In this document: one piece after another, positions 37,201 to 49,921 of the stretch
Layout of the letters: the number at the start of each line of letters is the position of its first letter
How positions within the stretch are numbered: the first letter of the stretch is position 1
From: Panorpa germanica
Taxonomy: Eukaryota > Arthropoda > Insecta > Mecoptera > Panorpidae
NCBI GenBank assembly: GCA_963678705.1
Contig: OY783214.1
Location: 15,128,001 to 15,192,000 of the forward strand
Direction: 5' to 3'
Length of the DNA: 64,000 nt
Program-made: the position numbers and the translations under genes
Notes under the pieces: model-generated
What the model saw: the letters and a program-made list of their open reading frames with translations, nothing else
Databases searched by the model: none
What the model was told of the DNA's origin: nothing

Positions 37201-37928
37201 ATATCAAATTATTTTAACCAAAACAAAATTCTATCCAATTTAAAATGAGAAGTATAAATAAAACAATCCTCCAATCTTTTTGCATAATTAGCTAGATTCC
37301 AATAATTACCGTTTTAAATTATTCATTTCAATGTATTCATATCCTACTGAGCGAATTTTTTGTTGGGCCACATGTTTTTTGTTTTACATATTTTACAAAA
37401 CTCTCATTATATTAAAGAGAAAATGAGAACTTTTTTAATTTGAACCCGCCAAAAAGTTTTATTTTTTCTAATAAAAAGGGTATTATACAAAACTTATTAC
37501 TTTTACTTATGTTTGTATTTAATAAAGTTAACTTTAGAGAATCGCTGAGTTAGAGCTTTCATATTTTCTTCTCATTATTTATATCCCATGGTATTGTAAT
37601 GCTCATGACAACACTAAACCCAACCACCCCCACATTCCCTACACCACGATATTTTATTTAATTTATGCCGTGATTTTGTCCCACAATAAAAAGAACATGG
37701 GTATTGATTACCCTGTTAATAATACGGTTAAATTAAAAATTTAGGGTTGGGTTTGTTAACGAGAACATTTCGAAAAAAATTTGATTGAAAAAGTTTGAAG
37801 TGCTTAAATACTTAAGGAAATTTATTAAGTTACAGGGGTGACTCTAAAATCATATTTCTGGTTTGCTGTATACGATAATTCTTAGGATCTTATTTGGACT
37901 TGCTGTTTCTATAGGTCTTATGTGGAAT

Positions 37929-38188
37929 CTCAGTAAACAATTTGTTAAAGTGTCCAGTTTTGTGACGCTTCTATCACTATTGCACTTCAATTATAGTTCA
38001 CATCAACTTTATCTTTATTTGTATTCCGACAGGTGGAGTGTTTTTGCCATTTGTAGCCGATAAAATAGACATTTCATATGAACTATGAGAAACTATGAGA
38101 AACTGATCTGTAAATGAAGTCTTTCTTGACAAGAAAACCATACGCATCTTTAATATGATGTCAAAGTGACTCCAAAATGTTTACTGGG
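37929..38188 (-). mobile_element. CCCAGTAAAC-family MITE, copy 4
   Basis: A 260-bp copy in reverse orientation. The left end is CTCAGTAAACAATTTG (one substitution) and the right end CCAAAATGTTTACTGGG. It is flanked by AT on both sides (37927-37928 and 38189-38190). A local 9-bp duplication (AACTATGAG twice, near 38080-38100) distinguishes it from copy 1. Confidence 0.7.
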
Positions 38189-38202
38189 ATTATACGCTTT
38201 GA

Positions 38203-38421
38203 GCTCCATTCCCACTCACTGAGTTTTAGTGTTACTATAAGGTTTTAACCTAAAATGTAAGTTTCAGCTTGTGACATATAAAGAAATAAAATTAACTATA
38301 TTAAATAAAGATATTAATTATTAGAAAATAATTTATATTACTGACTTGATTTCACAAGTTCAAAATTACGTTTAAGGTTAAAACCCTAAATTTAAACTAA
38401 AAACAGTGAGTGGGAATGGGC
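38203..38421. mobile_element. Short TIR element of the TTAA / CATTCCCACTCACTG family, copy 2
   Basis: This 219-bp element carries CATTCCCACTCACTG near its left end and the complement near its right end. The inverted similarity extends further inward through the GGTTTTAACC segments. The right flank is TTAA (38422-38425); the left is TTGA (38199-38202), one base different. It starts 14 bases after the end of a CCCAGTAAAC element, so the two insertions are back to back. Confidence 0.68.
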
Positions 38422-39590
38422 TTAATATATATTATAAAAACCTTACAGGTATATAGCAAAGGGTTGATGCTGAAAAGCCTTATGTCATTTTTTCTCTGGA
38501 AAATATGAAATTTTACAAAACACAAAATACTTAACTAGACACTTGAACACTAACTATCACAGATTCGTTATATAATAAATTATTGATGAGAAAAGTTACA
38601 AATAACGAAGTACATTAATAAATAATAGAGAGTACGTTAATATTTTATGTTCCCTTTCTCCCCTTAAGCCCCCCCCCTCCCTCTAACCGTAATATCTCTA
38701 TCAGATGTCTCTATCACGAGTCAATATTTTTACGATCACAACACATCATATCCATAAACCAACCACACAGTTTCGTTCGTGAGAAAACGAAAATAAATTT
38801 ATAGAATATTTATTAGAATTCTGTGAACACTCTAAGTAATTACCTATAGAGATTGAAATAATCTTGATGTGAGCGAATCGTGGGGTAAGCATTGGCGTAG
38901 AATTTCACACTAGTAATTCCATCTCTTTCTCTCTTTTTTTATTCTCTCTACGTTGGAGCGAGCCGCATTTAATTTACTCACGAGTACACAACTCAAATTA
39001 TCAACTCAAAACCGTCAGATCCGTAATATTTAATAATTTAACACTATATATTAAACCATCATATTTATTATATTTAAATCTACAACAAGTGCACCGCTCT
39101 AATAGAAATTTCTGTTATCAACGAATTCACCACAGTGAAAACACCATTGCTCAGTGCACTTCATATGAATGCAGCTAGTCATGATAGCGAATACTATTCA
39201 CCATATTTTTACCTATTGGGTTAACTGATTATTTCTATAGACAGATTGTAAATAAGTTAGGAAATAAACCGTATTCTAGTTTTTTAATATGTATGTATTC
39301 AAAAATATTCGTATTTCCTGGAAAATACCCTACCAACGTTTAGGTTTCTGGCAATGAATGTTGGAATTGGCACGCTGGCATATCAATGTCGGCCTGGTGA
39401 TATGTGTGCACACCCCCCAATAAATATCTAGGGATGTTTAGGCGCCTCCTCAGCATTGCGTTAAATCACGTTCGCGGTTGAACGCCGATATGTAGAAAAT
39501 GATGCGGAGTGATATTCAACGATATCGCATATCGAAACCTATTTCGTAACATGGAAGTGGGATATAAAACCATTCAATCAAACTTTGAGT

Positions 39591-39592
<2 letters not shown>

Positions 39593-39625
<33 letters not shown>
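39593..39625. repeat. (TA)n microsatellite
   Basis: An AT tract of 33 bases followed by GATAT. A second tract lies about 275 bases further on. Confidence 0.92.
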
Positions 39626-39627
<2 letters not shown>

Positions 39628-39893
39628 TATACTTAACTTTTAATTTTAGAGTGTCTACAGTTTTAATTAAATAAATTATTTTATCTCATATATTTTTTGA
39701 ATTTAGAAGCAAGGAAAAAATTATGATATAATAAAACGAATTGATATACTTACAAGTCAAATCTCAAAGACATGAGAAGTCACGGCAACTAATATTTTTG
39801 AAGCTTCACAAAAATGAAAACACAGTTGTATAGCAACGGAAAATGACCTTTTTGTGAGAGACTGAAAGTACAAGCTTCCTTTCTAACAGTCCC

Positions 39894-39899
<6 letters not shown>

Positions 39900-39927
<28 letters not shown>
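39900..39927. repeat. (TA)n microsatellite
   Basis: An AT tract of 28 bases, preceded by a CATACA step. Confidence 0.92.
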
Positions 39928-39930
<3 letters not shown>

Positions 39931-40626
39931 ATCTATTTAAAGCGTAGGGTTAAACTGTATCTCATTTTATATTTTCAAAATATAATAAAATATTTTTATC
40001 CTGTCAATTCAAATGTTCTATATCGTGAAGATAACCAACGAAGATGGTGTCAATTTATGTAAATGTGAATTATGTATATTGCAAAGTACAGTCACCATGC
40101 ACGCACGAAGGACCACAAATCTAGGACGAAAAGAAAAAACGATCAACGGCTTAGGATATCAAATAATATCATTCAAATAGTTTTTTTTATATCAGCTGGC
40201 AGATTTCCAATTTTCTATTCTAATCTTGATTTTGATATTAATAAAATTATCGTAAAATATATACAAAACTGGTTGAGTAAATTCACCATGTATGTAGGGG
40301 ATCGTAGTGTAACGGTTCTGGTATAAACTAAAAATAAAGATGAATAAATTTGTTAAATTTTAAATAAATGTAATTGAGAACATGTTTTGATACTAGAACC
40401 TTGTTTCTCGAATAATAATTATCTTTAAAAATTGTATTTTGATTAGGAAACAGATAGACATAGGACACATATTTAAGTTAGAGGTTCACAATTCCTTCCA
40501 GTATTTTCTAAAGGGACGTTACACTGCATATAATTGTATCTCTACCTTAAAGTTAACTCGCTTATTGCCCTTCATACCTCAATGTGACTCCGTTTATTTG
40601 TTATTAGAGGTAACTTTACCTCTCAA

Positions 40627-41260
40627 ACCCTTAACTCATCAACTTTTAAATCATTAGATTGTCATTTGCAAGCTGACCAAATAGCCGAGGTAGCTGCCTC
40701 CTGTGATAACTATATTTCATATTTTATAAAATCAGATATGAAAGCTGAATTAGAAAAAAATGAAATGAAGAATTGGCAAGACAAGTGGTATAATTCTGAT
40801 AAAGGTAGAGAACTTTATAAAATACAACCAATACTGAAACGTAAGCCATGGTTTGCCAAATTAACATGGCCAAGAAGATTAATAAGAATGACCTCAAGAC
40901 TAAGAATGAATCATACTGGAGCTCCGAAATATCTAGCAAGAAACAAAATCATTCCAAACTCTAAATGCGAATGTGGTGAAGAGGAGGCAGATCCTGACCA
41001 CATTCTGTGGCAATGTAAAAATACAGCAATGGCAAGAAATGATCTCCAAAGGGCGGTGCTACAGACTTCGCAGACGCTTCCTGTTAACACGCCCTTTTTG
41101 ATTGAGAAACCGAAATTTATAACTGCAGTAGCCATAAATAGATCATTCTTGTTGTCTGGATATAACGTATAAGAAGAAGCAGAACAATATTAGGGGGGAT
41201 AAAAGGCTACGTGCCAAGGAAGCCCGAGAAACTATATTAAAAAAAAAAAAATTATCATTT
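40627..41260 (+). mobile_element. 3' end of a LINE (ORF2 C-terminal region, about 180 codons, plus 3' end)
   Basis: An uninterrupted frame ends at TAA 41170-41172. The readable part is about 180 codons and starts without a true ATG, as expected of a truncated ORF2. It has a WQDKWYNSDKGR segment (family pattern W-Q-x-x-W-x-x-S-x-K-G-R), then RMTSRLRMNHTGAPKYL, then a Cys/His motif with CECG, DHILWQC. These are marks of the ORF2 C terminus in R1/Loa/I-group LINEs. The 5' side lacks a recognisable RNase H or RT. The stretch after the stop ends in a run of A at 41239-41251, a possible tail. It is the longest intact transposon frame in the window and may be fairly young. Confidence 0.75.
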
Positions 41261-44200
41261 GCACTAATTCGAGGAAAGCTCGACAAATCTGGCCACTACA
41301 GCTTTTCGTAAATTAGACCAAAATTAAAAACGATTCAATTTCAAAATGTTTAAGATACAGTTGCCTCCTTAAATAATCGCAAGGCTCCAAATGACATGGG
41401 ACGGCTACAACATTCCGTAACATAAAACTTGCCCATGACATAACCACAATAAATACTGCGTCATTATAATAAAGCCCCGAAGCGTCTGGAGACTCCAAAC
41501 GGCACTAATGTCTTGCCATAATGTAGAAGAATTATACGACATGACGCACGCTGTCACGCTGCCATCCTGCCATCCTGCCATTCTGCCAAGTGACGACGGT
41601 CCTCTCCAATTATTTCGTTATTAGTTAACGCCTTAGGCACCAGAGTGTGTTGATGGGCCATATTTTTATATTTTTAAAAACATTATTATTTTTGTATGTG
41701 TTTCGTTTATTGTCCCATTTCCATAGCAAATTATCTTTTAGATTGTTATAGCTTGAATTATTATTTTATATATTTCTTTTTATGTGAAAATAAACAGCTA
41801 TTTTTATGACAACATTGTCATTAGTTTATATTTAGCTGTACTAGACGCTTCGTCTGTTTTTGCTGGATAAGTAATTAGTATTTTTATAACATTTTATATG
41901 TTTAGTAGTAAAGTTGATATATTGCGTGAAGAGTCGTAGTTATGTACACTTTGAACTGCACAAACAGATTTACGATGCCAGATAAAAATATATTAATTAT
42001 ATCACACAAAACCAGAGACTGAAAACAGTTTCTATTTTAATACCACATTTTGTACCGACATGAAAGTAAAGCAATTTCTTTTTTGTTTATCGGTTTGAAG
42101 AAACGATATTATAAAAAGAAACTGAATACAAGAAATGATTTTTGGACCAATCACTTAGAAAAACGAACGAACATATTTTTGAATTTTTTCTTGGTAATAA
42201 AATACATAATTATTACATATTTTCATTTGTATTATTATGAGAAACCGTTGCCATATTTTAATTATAACATAAAAAAAAACAGACTTAAATCATCCTGAGT
42301 GCGACATTCGAAGAATATAAAAACCATACTAATTGTTCCAAAATCTGCCTAAGATTAAAAGATGCTAGAAAATATGTCTATTAATCACAGAAGACCACCT
42401 ACTACGTTGGCATTTTTAATAGTATTTGATAGTATTGAAGACTTATACATAGTAACATAATACACATATTGTTCATATCCACACCCCATAACTAGAAACG
42501 CCCCTGGTGGTCATTACGTGAACCATCTCTATCACCAAAATATCTGAACCTTTATTTTTCTCTGGTTTTGTTTCAACAACATCGCCATCGCCCTTGTACA
42601 TATTTTATTTTATATTCAAAAGTAAAAAATAAAATATGGCTTATATCATTTTTTACGGTAACAAGAATAATTTATTCTTGGGTTGGCATAAATGAAAGAT
42701 AAATTGGCTCGCGGTAAAGGATTTGCTAGTAACATAAATAAATCGTTTCTGCTATATTGTTAGAAAAACCGATTTATCGATATCACAGCGACCTTGAGGT
42801 ATTTATTATTCTTCCAAGAGAGATATATGTTTTTGTATATAAGAAACTGTTTTCAAATCTAACTTTTTTAAAAGTATTCTTATGAAGCATTAATAAAACA
42901 AGTGGTACATATATTATTCAAATAACAATTCTGTCTTAATTATGAAAAAAAATTAAGAGGTTTGCATATTAACACCCTCAAGTACCAAAATTATTCGCAT
43001 TTGTTTACAATTTTATTTATTTATATCAGATAATATATAGATATTTCTATCTATTCGTATTTTAATATATAAACTCAATTTATTCCTTAATGATTTAAAT
43101 ATAATAAACCAAATTTAAGAACGTACAGGACGTACCGTCAATGCAAAAAATTTATCTCTCGGTAATACGAAATGCAAAATATAAAGTACATGAGGGACGA
43201 GCAAATATTGGGACTTTACCTTTGAAAAAGAATTTTTAAATTCCCTATTAAACTGCTTTTTGCTTGTTAAAATGATTTTTTATGCATATAATACGAGTAG
43301 TTTAATAAATTAAAAATTACATATAATTAATAGAAAATTTATATTAATTCAATTTAAATACAAATTAAATATTTTGAAAAAGGAATAATACATTTTGCAA
43401 CGCTGCAAATTTACGTGTGTTGACGCATGATTGATTTGGTTCTTTCACCAATAAATTGTTATATTTTATATAATATTTATTAAGATTTTGAATTTCCCGA
43501 TCAAATTGCAACGTTGCCGGCTTATAACCTACATTTACTGTTTCTTAAAGGTTTTATTTAAATATTTTCGTAAATAGGTATCCTTTTGATAATTTTCTTT
43601 TTGAAATAGTTACAGAAAAGATTATTTTATATACACCTAGTTTTTGAAAGCCGTGTCATCATTTTTTTATAGTTAAAAGTTATATTATGTGGTGAAATTG
43701 AGCTAAAAATTATGATTTGTATAAAGAAAACTATGAACCCTAGGTCTCTAAAATTTTGAGACAGCATGTATTTTAACTATTTGTATCGACCCTCCAAATT
43801 TCACAACGTTTTCATCATTTACGTTAACGTCCTGTACCTCCTTAATTAAAATAAATTAACTTCAGGCGAATAGGACCATGTTGTTGGAATCACTTCAAAT
43901 TCTAAAATAAAAAATAAAAAACAAACTCAATTTACGGAGTGTTCCAGTACGATTATGCGTGTCAATTTGTTATTTAACAAAATTATATTCAAAACGTGTA
44001 ATAAAACACTCAAAATATACGTTTAAATAACAGGAAGTAAATACAAACATATAATAAAAATTTTAATTATTATGAATAGTTATAGTTGATAAAATATATG
44101 TCGCTTGAACATGAAACAGTCATCCAAACTTCACCGCTTCAAAACTTGCAATGCAAGACAATATCAAGTGATAAATTAGCTTGTGATAAACTAGCAAGTG

Positions 44201-45289
44201 TGTACCTTATATTGCAAGGCAATTTTCTACTTGTGTGGCGAATATGACCTAGCACCTAGTAAAAGAATAAAGAAAAAATCCTAATCCTGTTAAATACAAC
44301 ACTTTCAAAACCACTGGACCAGCACCACACCAATATACTCTATCAACACCTGATAATCAATATTAGAACAATGGAGAAGTTTCTATATCGGGTTACATGT
44401 ATCATTAACTTTTATTTTTTGTTTCATAATAAAAATAACACTTTTCGGTAAAATTTTACCACCATATATAAAAGGGTAAGTAAATATAATATGTTAGGGG
44501 TGACATATAATAACGATACATCAGGGGCATGTTACTACTCGTTAAAATTGTTACAACTGATGGAGCTATTTATCATCCCCATACCACCAGGGGGTGTCCT
44601 ATGTAAATATATTAGTTCAACTATTAAAAGAATGATAACATTTTGTTAGTTGTGTTCTTTATTCATGTGGTTGTGATTGCTTCTTGTGATACTAAAAGTC
44701 ATTAAGCTTTTTCTCTAAATATTGCATTTTGCACACCAAAACCGTGGCCGGGTGTAATGAATTTTTGAAAATACTTGTTGGACGCCAGAGACATAATTAT
44801 TTTGGACAATTTGTGTACAAAAATAATGATTATTAATTATAATAAATTTATTTAATTGTATACATAAATATTTGCAAGTAATTTATTGTCTTAAGTCATC
44901 TTAAAAACTCGCTTCAAATAAAAGTAAAAAAAAATGCGCGTGTAAACGACCGAAGCCGATTTTGCTTGATTCAATACAAAACATAAATAAACGAACTTGA
45001 TACGAAATATTATTAGAAATATATTTTAAATGATTTGAATTCAATCTGTAGACTCTACTTCACTTTTCATTTATTGGTATGACGACAGAACTATGGTTCT
45101 AATACCATTTTATAAGAAGAAGTTATATAAAAATAAAAGAGTTTACTAAATTAACATTGTACTCTATTTAATACATATTAAACGAATAATAAATTAAAAA
45201 TAAATGGTTATCTAAATTAGTTCATTTAGTACTAACAGGAACTATTAGTAAACCGGAAACAGTTTGTTATAAAACTAATTAAAAACTAT
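41261..45289. other. AT-rich non-coding stretch
   Basis: The first few hundred bases after the LINE end may be LINE-derived or its target. Nothing else is recognised beyond the 9-bp tandem repeat at 41561. The frame at 42050-42298 is Lys/Phe/Tyr-rich and looks random. Confidence 0.5.
41561..41587. repeat. Short tandem repeat, 9-bp unit
   Basis: CCATCCTGC is repeated about three times, the last with one change, within the DNA after the 40.6-kb LINE end. Confidence 0.7.
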
Positions 45290-45541
45290 TTAGTTATTTG
45301 TTATATCTAAATGTTTCATTTGTGTTCCACTAATTATAAGACCAGAAGATATGCACTTGTCCAATTTACATTTCCATGAGCGGTCATAGTTTGCAGATTC
45401 CACCATGTGCTGTTCTCTACATGATTGTTCAATTTCCATTATATAATTGTATGTTCGGATGTTAGTTCGGATAATGTTCTCTAATAACGCTTTGTGGTGC
45501 GGCACGTTACTCGGATGAACGCTTGCCATATTTGGTTGCAT
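45290..45541 (-). CDS. Hypothetical 83-aa open frame, possible small gene or retrogene fragment
   Basis: The frame runs from ATG at 45541 to TAA at 45290, with an in-frame TAG five codons upstream, so the start is bounded. Composition is unlike most chance frames here: few Phe/Ile/Leu runs, and a mixed hydrophilic sequence containing HHKALLENIIRTNIRTYNY, an EIEQSCREQH stretch and two pairs of Cys (WKCKLDKC). There is no signal peptide, membrane segment or splice signal at the ends. It could be a small intronless gene, a processed fragment of a larger gene, or a transposon remnant. I do not recognise it. A pyrimidine-rich block lies about 170 bases to its right. Confidence 0.3.
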   Translation of the reverse strand: MQPNMASVHPSNVPHHKALLENIIRTNIRTYNYIMEIEQSCREQHMVESANYDRSWKCKLDKCISSGLIISGTQMKHLDITNN

Positions 45542-45704
45542 AGTTATGTTGCACTACAGCTTTCTGTTTAGTTGTTGTTATATTTATTAGATACTGTGTG
45601 TCATTAGACTTTACATTTTTTCAATATTAAATCACGTAATTACATCACATTACTACATTAAATTGAAACTATTCTAGCATTTTTACTAAATCAAAAAGCA
45701 CTTT

Positions 45705-45975
45705 CTGATTCTTCTTCTCTTGTTCCTATATCCTCTTGCTCTCTACACCTCCTTCTTATTCTCAATATTCTCCTTCTCTTGCCTGCACCTCCGAAACTCA
45801 CCTCTTGCCTTCCTTCTTTCCTCTCGACAAACCTCTATTTTCTTTTCTCTATCAATCCTAATATAGCATTTTCCGCTCCTTTGATTCAACGTCTCTCGCC
45901 TACACCTCGCAGATCCTCCTTCAGTTTCTTTCTAATCTCTGTTTACCTCCTCTTCAATAATCCATTCTAAATCTA
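45705..45975 (+). repeat. Pyrimidine-rich block
   Basis: About 270 bases of plus strand rich in C and T (CTCCTTCTTATTCTCAATAT, TTCTCCTTCTCTTGCCTGC). It resembles the complement of the purine-rich block at 9340-9880. The 63-codon frame inside (45779-45970) is a composition artefact. Confidence 0.6.
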
Positions 45976-46184
45976 TAAACTATTTCTCTTATGTCTTCAC
46001 TTTTCTATTCATTTTATGATAAACATAAATTTGTTTGCTAAATGTACATAAGTGAATTTAAATATATGTACATATCTTTTACTTGTAAATCCTACATTTG
46101 TATTAAATACTACCTAAACCCAACCATGCTTTGCTGTAACTCAGTCTGATATGAAATAAATGGGAAAGTAACTAAAAGACATAC

Positions 46185-46262
46185 ATACGGAAATACAGAC
46201 GTCTGAAAAGAAACGAAAGAAAGGAAATCGATTTTCGAAAACACGCGCGTATTTAAATGCAA
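46185..46262 (+). repeat. Dispersed RTE/SINE-like tail repeat, partial copy
   Basis: It has ACGAAAGAAAGGAAATCGAT followed by TTTTCGAAAACACGCGCG, matching the copy at 10815-10848. It breaks off before the AGCACAAAG part. It lies downstream of the pyrimidine-rich block at 45705-45975. Confidence 0.45.
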
Positions 46263-47612
46263 CGTAAATATATATTACATTTATTTTACGTAAAAAGTAT
46301 AATAGGCTCGAATAGGTCATAGTTACTTTTCATATAAAGAAAAACCTTTTTTTAGGTTAAGACATCTGAATACCCATTTAAACTATGAAAAAAGTAGGTA
46401 CCAATTATTTTTAAGATTACTTATTTATAAAAAACATACTTATGCAGGTAAAGTTGAAGGAGCATGTAATTAATTCTGTTGATTATTCATGCCACCTTCC
46501 TTGTACCCCCCCCCCCATCTACCCCTCTTTAGTAGTTAGTTGTTTTGTGCAAATATATCCCTTATATAAAATGTAAATAAGTGTATCACTTTGTTATGCA
46601 TGTACAACCACTTTGTAAAATATAATTTAGTAACTTGGGCAAGCAGAAAGAGAGAGAGGGAGTGGAAAAGGTGTCAAATGTGGTGTACAACACTTAGGGT
46701 TGCAAACTGTGGAACGTGACCAGGAGTTGGGAAACAGTTTTCATTATAAACATATTTAATAACTATATTCAGATTTTCACTATTCAATATTAGGACTGTT
46801 ACACTTTCAATTTAGTAATCTTTTCGTTTGATCTTATTTATTGAAACGCAGAGGCTACTAGTTGACCACCCCTGGTGTAGACTATGGCTACAGACCTCTT
46901 ATAATATTTAGACAATATTAATTGGTTGTTATATCTCACTTGACATTTTAATACGCAGTTTACATAAATAATAAATGATTTTTACTCTGAAGTATTTCTC
47001 CTTTGTAAATTTCTATTATTTATGTCTTCTATATAAATCTACGATAAGTATCCTTTTTCTTCAGAAAATAACTTGATTTCAAATAGAACAAATCATAAAG
47101 ATATTCATCATAACATTATACCCGACAAATCAAAGAATATTCCACTTTATAAAGAAAAATTAACTTGTTTAATATATCATTATTAAAGTCATAAAAATTC
47201 TGTAGAGCGGAAAGTTTCGTCAATATATAATATACAGTGATATTGTACGCTATCATGGGCGTACAGAAAACAGTATACATGCCCCCCCCCCCCAACACAC
47301 TTAATTTTGTAATTTACGTAAGATAGAGCACTTTAAATTACTTTAAAGTGGGGAATAAAGTGAAATTTTATATATAAAAATAAATTATTACATACAAATA
47401 TATCTTTAAAAGTTAGTATATAATTTTTTTTTATTTTCACATGCACATTTGTCCACACAAGTGCTGCCATCTATAATATGAAATTAAAATTATTATTAAC
47501 TAAAACGAGAATACTCATGCTATGTTAACATTTAAATATTCTTCAGCATTTTCAATTTATTAGTATTTTTACTTTTATAACGCAATAGACAGTAAGCGCA
47601 TTTTGACCTAAT

Positions 47613-48238
47613 GGGCTTGTCTCGTCATTTTTTAATGGTCGATTTTTCAATTATTGATTGAAATTGATGTTAATAAATGTGTATTGGCGTGTCTATTTTA
47701 TTAAATATTGACGGAGATATAGCAATTAAAAATTTGAATTGTAGTTTTAGCGCTAGAAATGGTCGGCCATATTTGTATGACGTAAAATGCATTTTAACGT
47801 CAGATATTTGTTGAGTAGGTCAGTGCTGTGGTAATGTTTTGTAGCTGTTGGTAGTCGAAATAATCAAGTCAAGTCAAAGAATAATAAGTTTTTATTTTAT
47901 TTATCCCTATTACGGCAGACATAATATTGAAATTTTTTTGTTCCTTGAAATATCTGTAAAAAATATTTGATATTTTGATATATAAATACATATAGCAGAG
48001 ATTTATGATCTGTAAGGTTGGTAACCTTACACAAGGATTGTGATGTTACATGCACTTGAAATGTGTACAACGTTGAATTCCCTTAATAATTAAAGGGGGG
48101 AAAAGACTTTATTAATTGTTAATATCTCCTGAAATATAAGGAGCTATTAAAAAATAATTGGACATTTGAGGTTCTAGTAACCAACTTTATCAATATATAG
48201 TACAATTTTATAGAAATTAAGACATAGGACACTAGCCC
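47613..48238 (+). mobile_element. GGGCTTGTGTC-family MITE, copy C (full length)
   Basis: A 626-bp copy, closely similar to copy A throughout. The left flank is AT and the right flank AC, so the duplication has one mismatch. The right TIR reads CACTAGCCC, also with one change. It lies about 1.05 kb from copy D, which is in the opposite orientation. Confidence 0.74.
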
Positions 48239-49286
48239 ACTTAAGCCCTCTTTAAGAGTTGTAAAGATGCGCCTATGTAATCAACAAATGTAGTAACCAA
48301 TTTATGTAGTTGGGAAGGAAATGAAGGAGTAATTCATAAATAAAAAAGGACTTCGGATTCGTTATATAAAGAGAAAAAGGAGCTTTATTAAATTATGTTT
48401 TTAACTTGATTTATATTTTACACGTATATCATATTAACGTTTTAGATACTTCCCCATTTTCACCCCAAATGCCATATATTTCATCCCCACCACATAATTA
48501 ACAAAGCACTTCCTCTCATGTTATAATTTATTTTCATTGAAATTACTGACATAAATGGATTTTCATTTTTTATCATTCCAGTAAATTTAGCCGGAGGGTT
48601 TTTGCTCCTGTAATGAAAGATAATGTCCAATATTTAACAACTTTTAATGTTTCAATTTTTAACAATAACCTGTTAATGATATAACGGTACTTGAAGGAAA
48701 TTTTTCAGCTTTTCTATAATCATTATTAATGGATCATATTTTTTTTGCATATATTCGAGTATTTTAACGCAAACTTATAGAATTAAAAATGTGTTGCTGG
48801 TGAGGAGAGGCCGTGCTGCTGATGCATACGCTTCCCCCCTCCCCTCACTTCCTTCTCCACCACGTTTCATTCAAAAATCTAATACGTTGATTGCTTTTCT
48901 TACGGAACAGCATATAAATACCCTAATTCGTCACTGCCTTTAACTCATTTGACATTATCAATTTAAACAATTAAATAAATGCCCGACAGTGACCTCAACA
49001 CAGCGACCTATGTCTGATCATTAAATGAAGCTATAAATATGTGTTTACTTGAACATTTCATAATAACATTGAAAGTGCATCTGCATTTGTTGTTTATTTA
49101 TAGCTGCTTTTTATTACAAGTTGTTTTTATGTATTATGCAAAACTAGAAATGAAAAAATTATATTTTTTTGTAATATCCATTTTCTTATTAGATGTAGAA
49201 CTTGCTCAGGCTATTATTTCTTTAAATTAGCGGTTAAGTTTTTTTGAAATTAACTTGTTCTCTATTATGCAAAAGTGAGATTTAAT

Positions 49287-49919
49287 TGGCTTGTGTCCTA
49301 TGTCTCAATTTCTATAAAAGTGTACTGTATATCGATAAAGTAGGTTACTAGAACCTCAAATGTTCAATTATTTTTTAATAACTCCTTATATGTTAGGAGA
49401 TATTAACAATTAAAAAAGTCATTTTGTCTCTTTTATTATTAAAGGGATTCAACGTTGTACACATTCCAAATGCATGTGACATCACAATCCTTGTGTAAGG
49501 TTACCAACCTTACAGCTCATAAATCTCTGCTATATGTGTTTATATATCAAAATATCAAATATTATTTACTGCTATTTCAAGGAACAATCAAATTGCAATA
49601 TTATGTCTGCCTTAGCAGGGTTAAATAACATAAAAACTTATTATTCTTTGACTCGACTTGATTATTTGACTACCAACAGCTACAAAACATTACCACAGCA
49701 CTGACCTACTCAACAAATAACTGACGTTAAAATGCATTTCACGTCATACAAATATGGCCGACCATTTCAAACGCTAAAACTACAATTCAAACTTTTAATT
49801 GCTATATCTCCGTCAACATTTAGATATTTAATAAAATAGACACGCCAATACACATTTATTAACATCAATTTCAAGCAACAATTGAAAAATCGACCACTAA
49901 AAAATGAGGACACAAGCCC
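49287..49919 (-). mobile_element. GGGCTTGTGTC-family MITE, copy D (full length, reverse)
   Basis: A 633-bp copy in reverse orientation, flanked by AT on both sides (49285-49286, 49920-49921). The plus-strand left end is TGGCTTGTGTCC (first base changed) and the right end GGACACAAGCCC. Together with copy C it forms a large imperfect inverted repeat. Confidence 0.75.
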
Positions 49920-49921
49920 AT

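Larger units (their letters stand above)
31975..37928. other. AT-rich non-coding stretch
   Basis: It holds the (TA)n tract at 33496 and the CRE-type palindrome at 34155. A 23-bp hairpin (GATATATCTA/TAGATATATC) is near 32628-32652. The GGGCCCCC and GGAGCCCG words at 36829-36860 look like an old hAT end. Frames at 32222, 35730 and 36779 are not convincing. Confidence 0.5.
38426..40626. other. AT-rich non-coding stretch with two (TA)n tracts
   Basis: Apart from the microsatellites, a GC-richer patch at about 39350-39540 (GGCACGCTGGC, GGCGCCTCC) has no recognised identity. Frames at 40072-40326 and 40439-40657 show no motif, though the latter may include diverged upstream LINE sequence. Confidence 0.5.
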
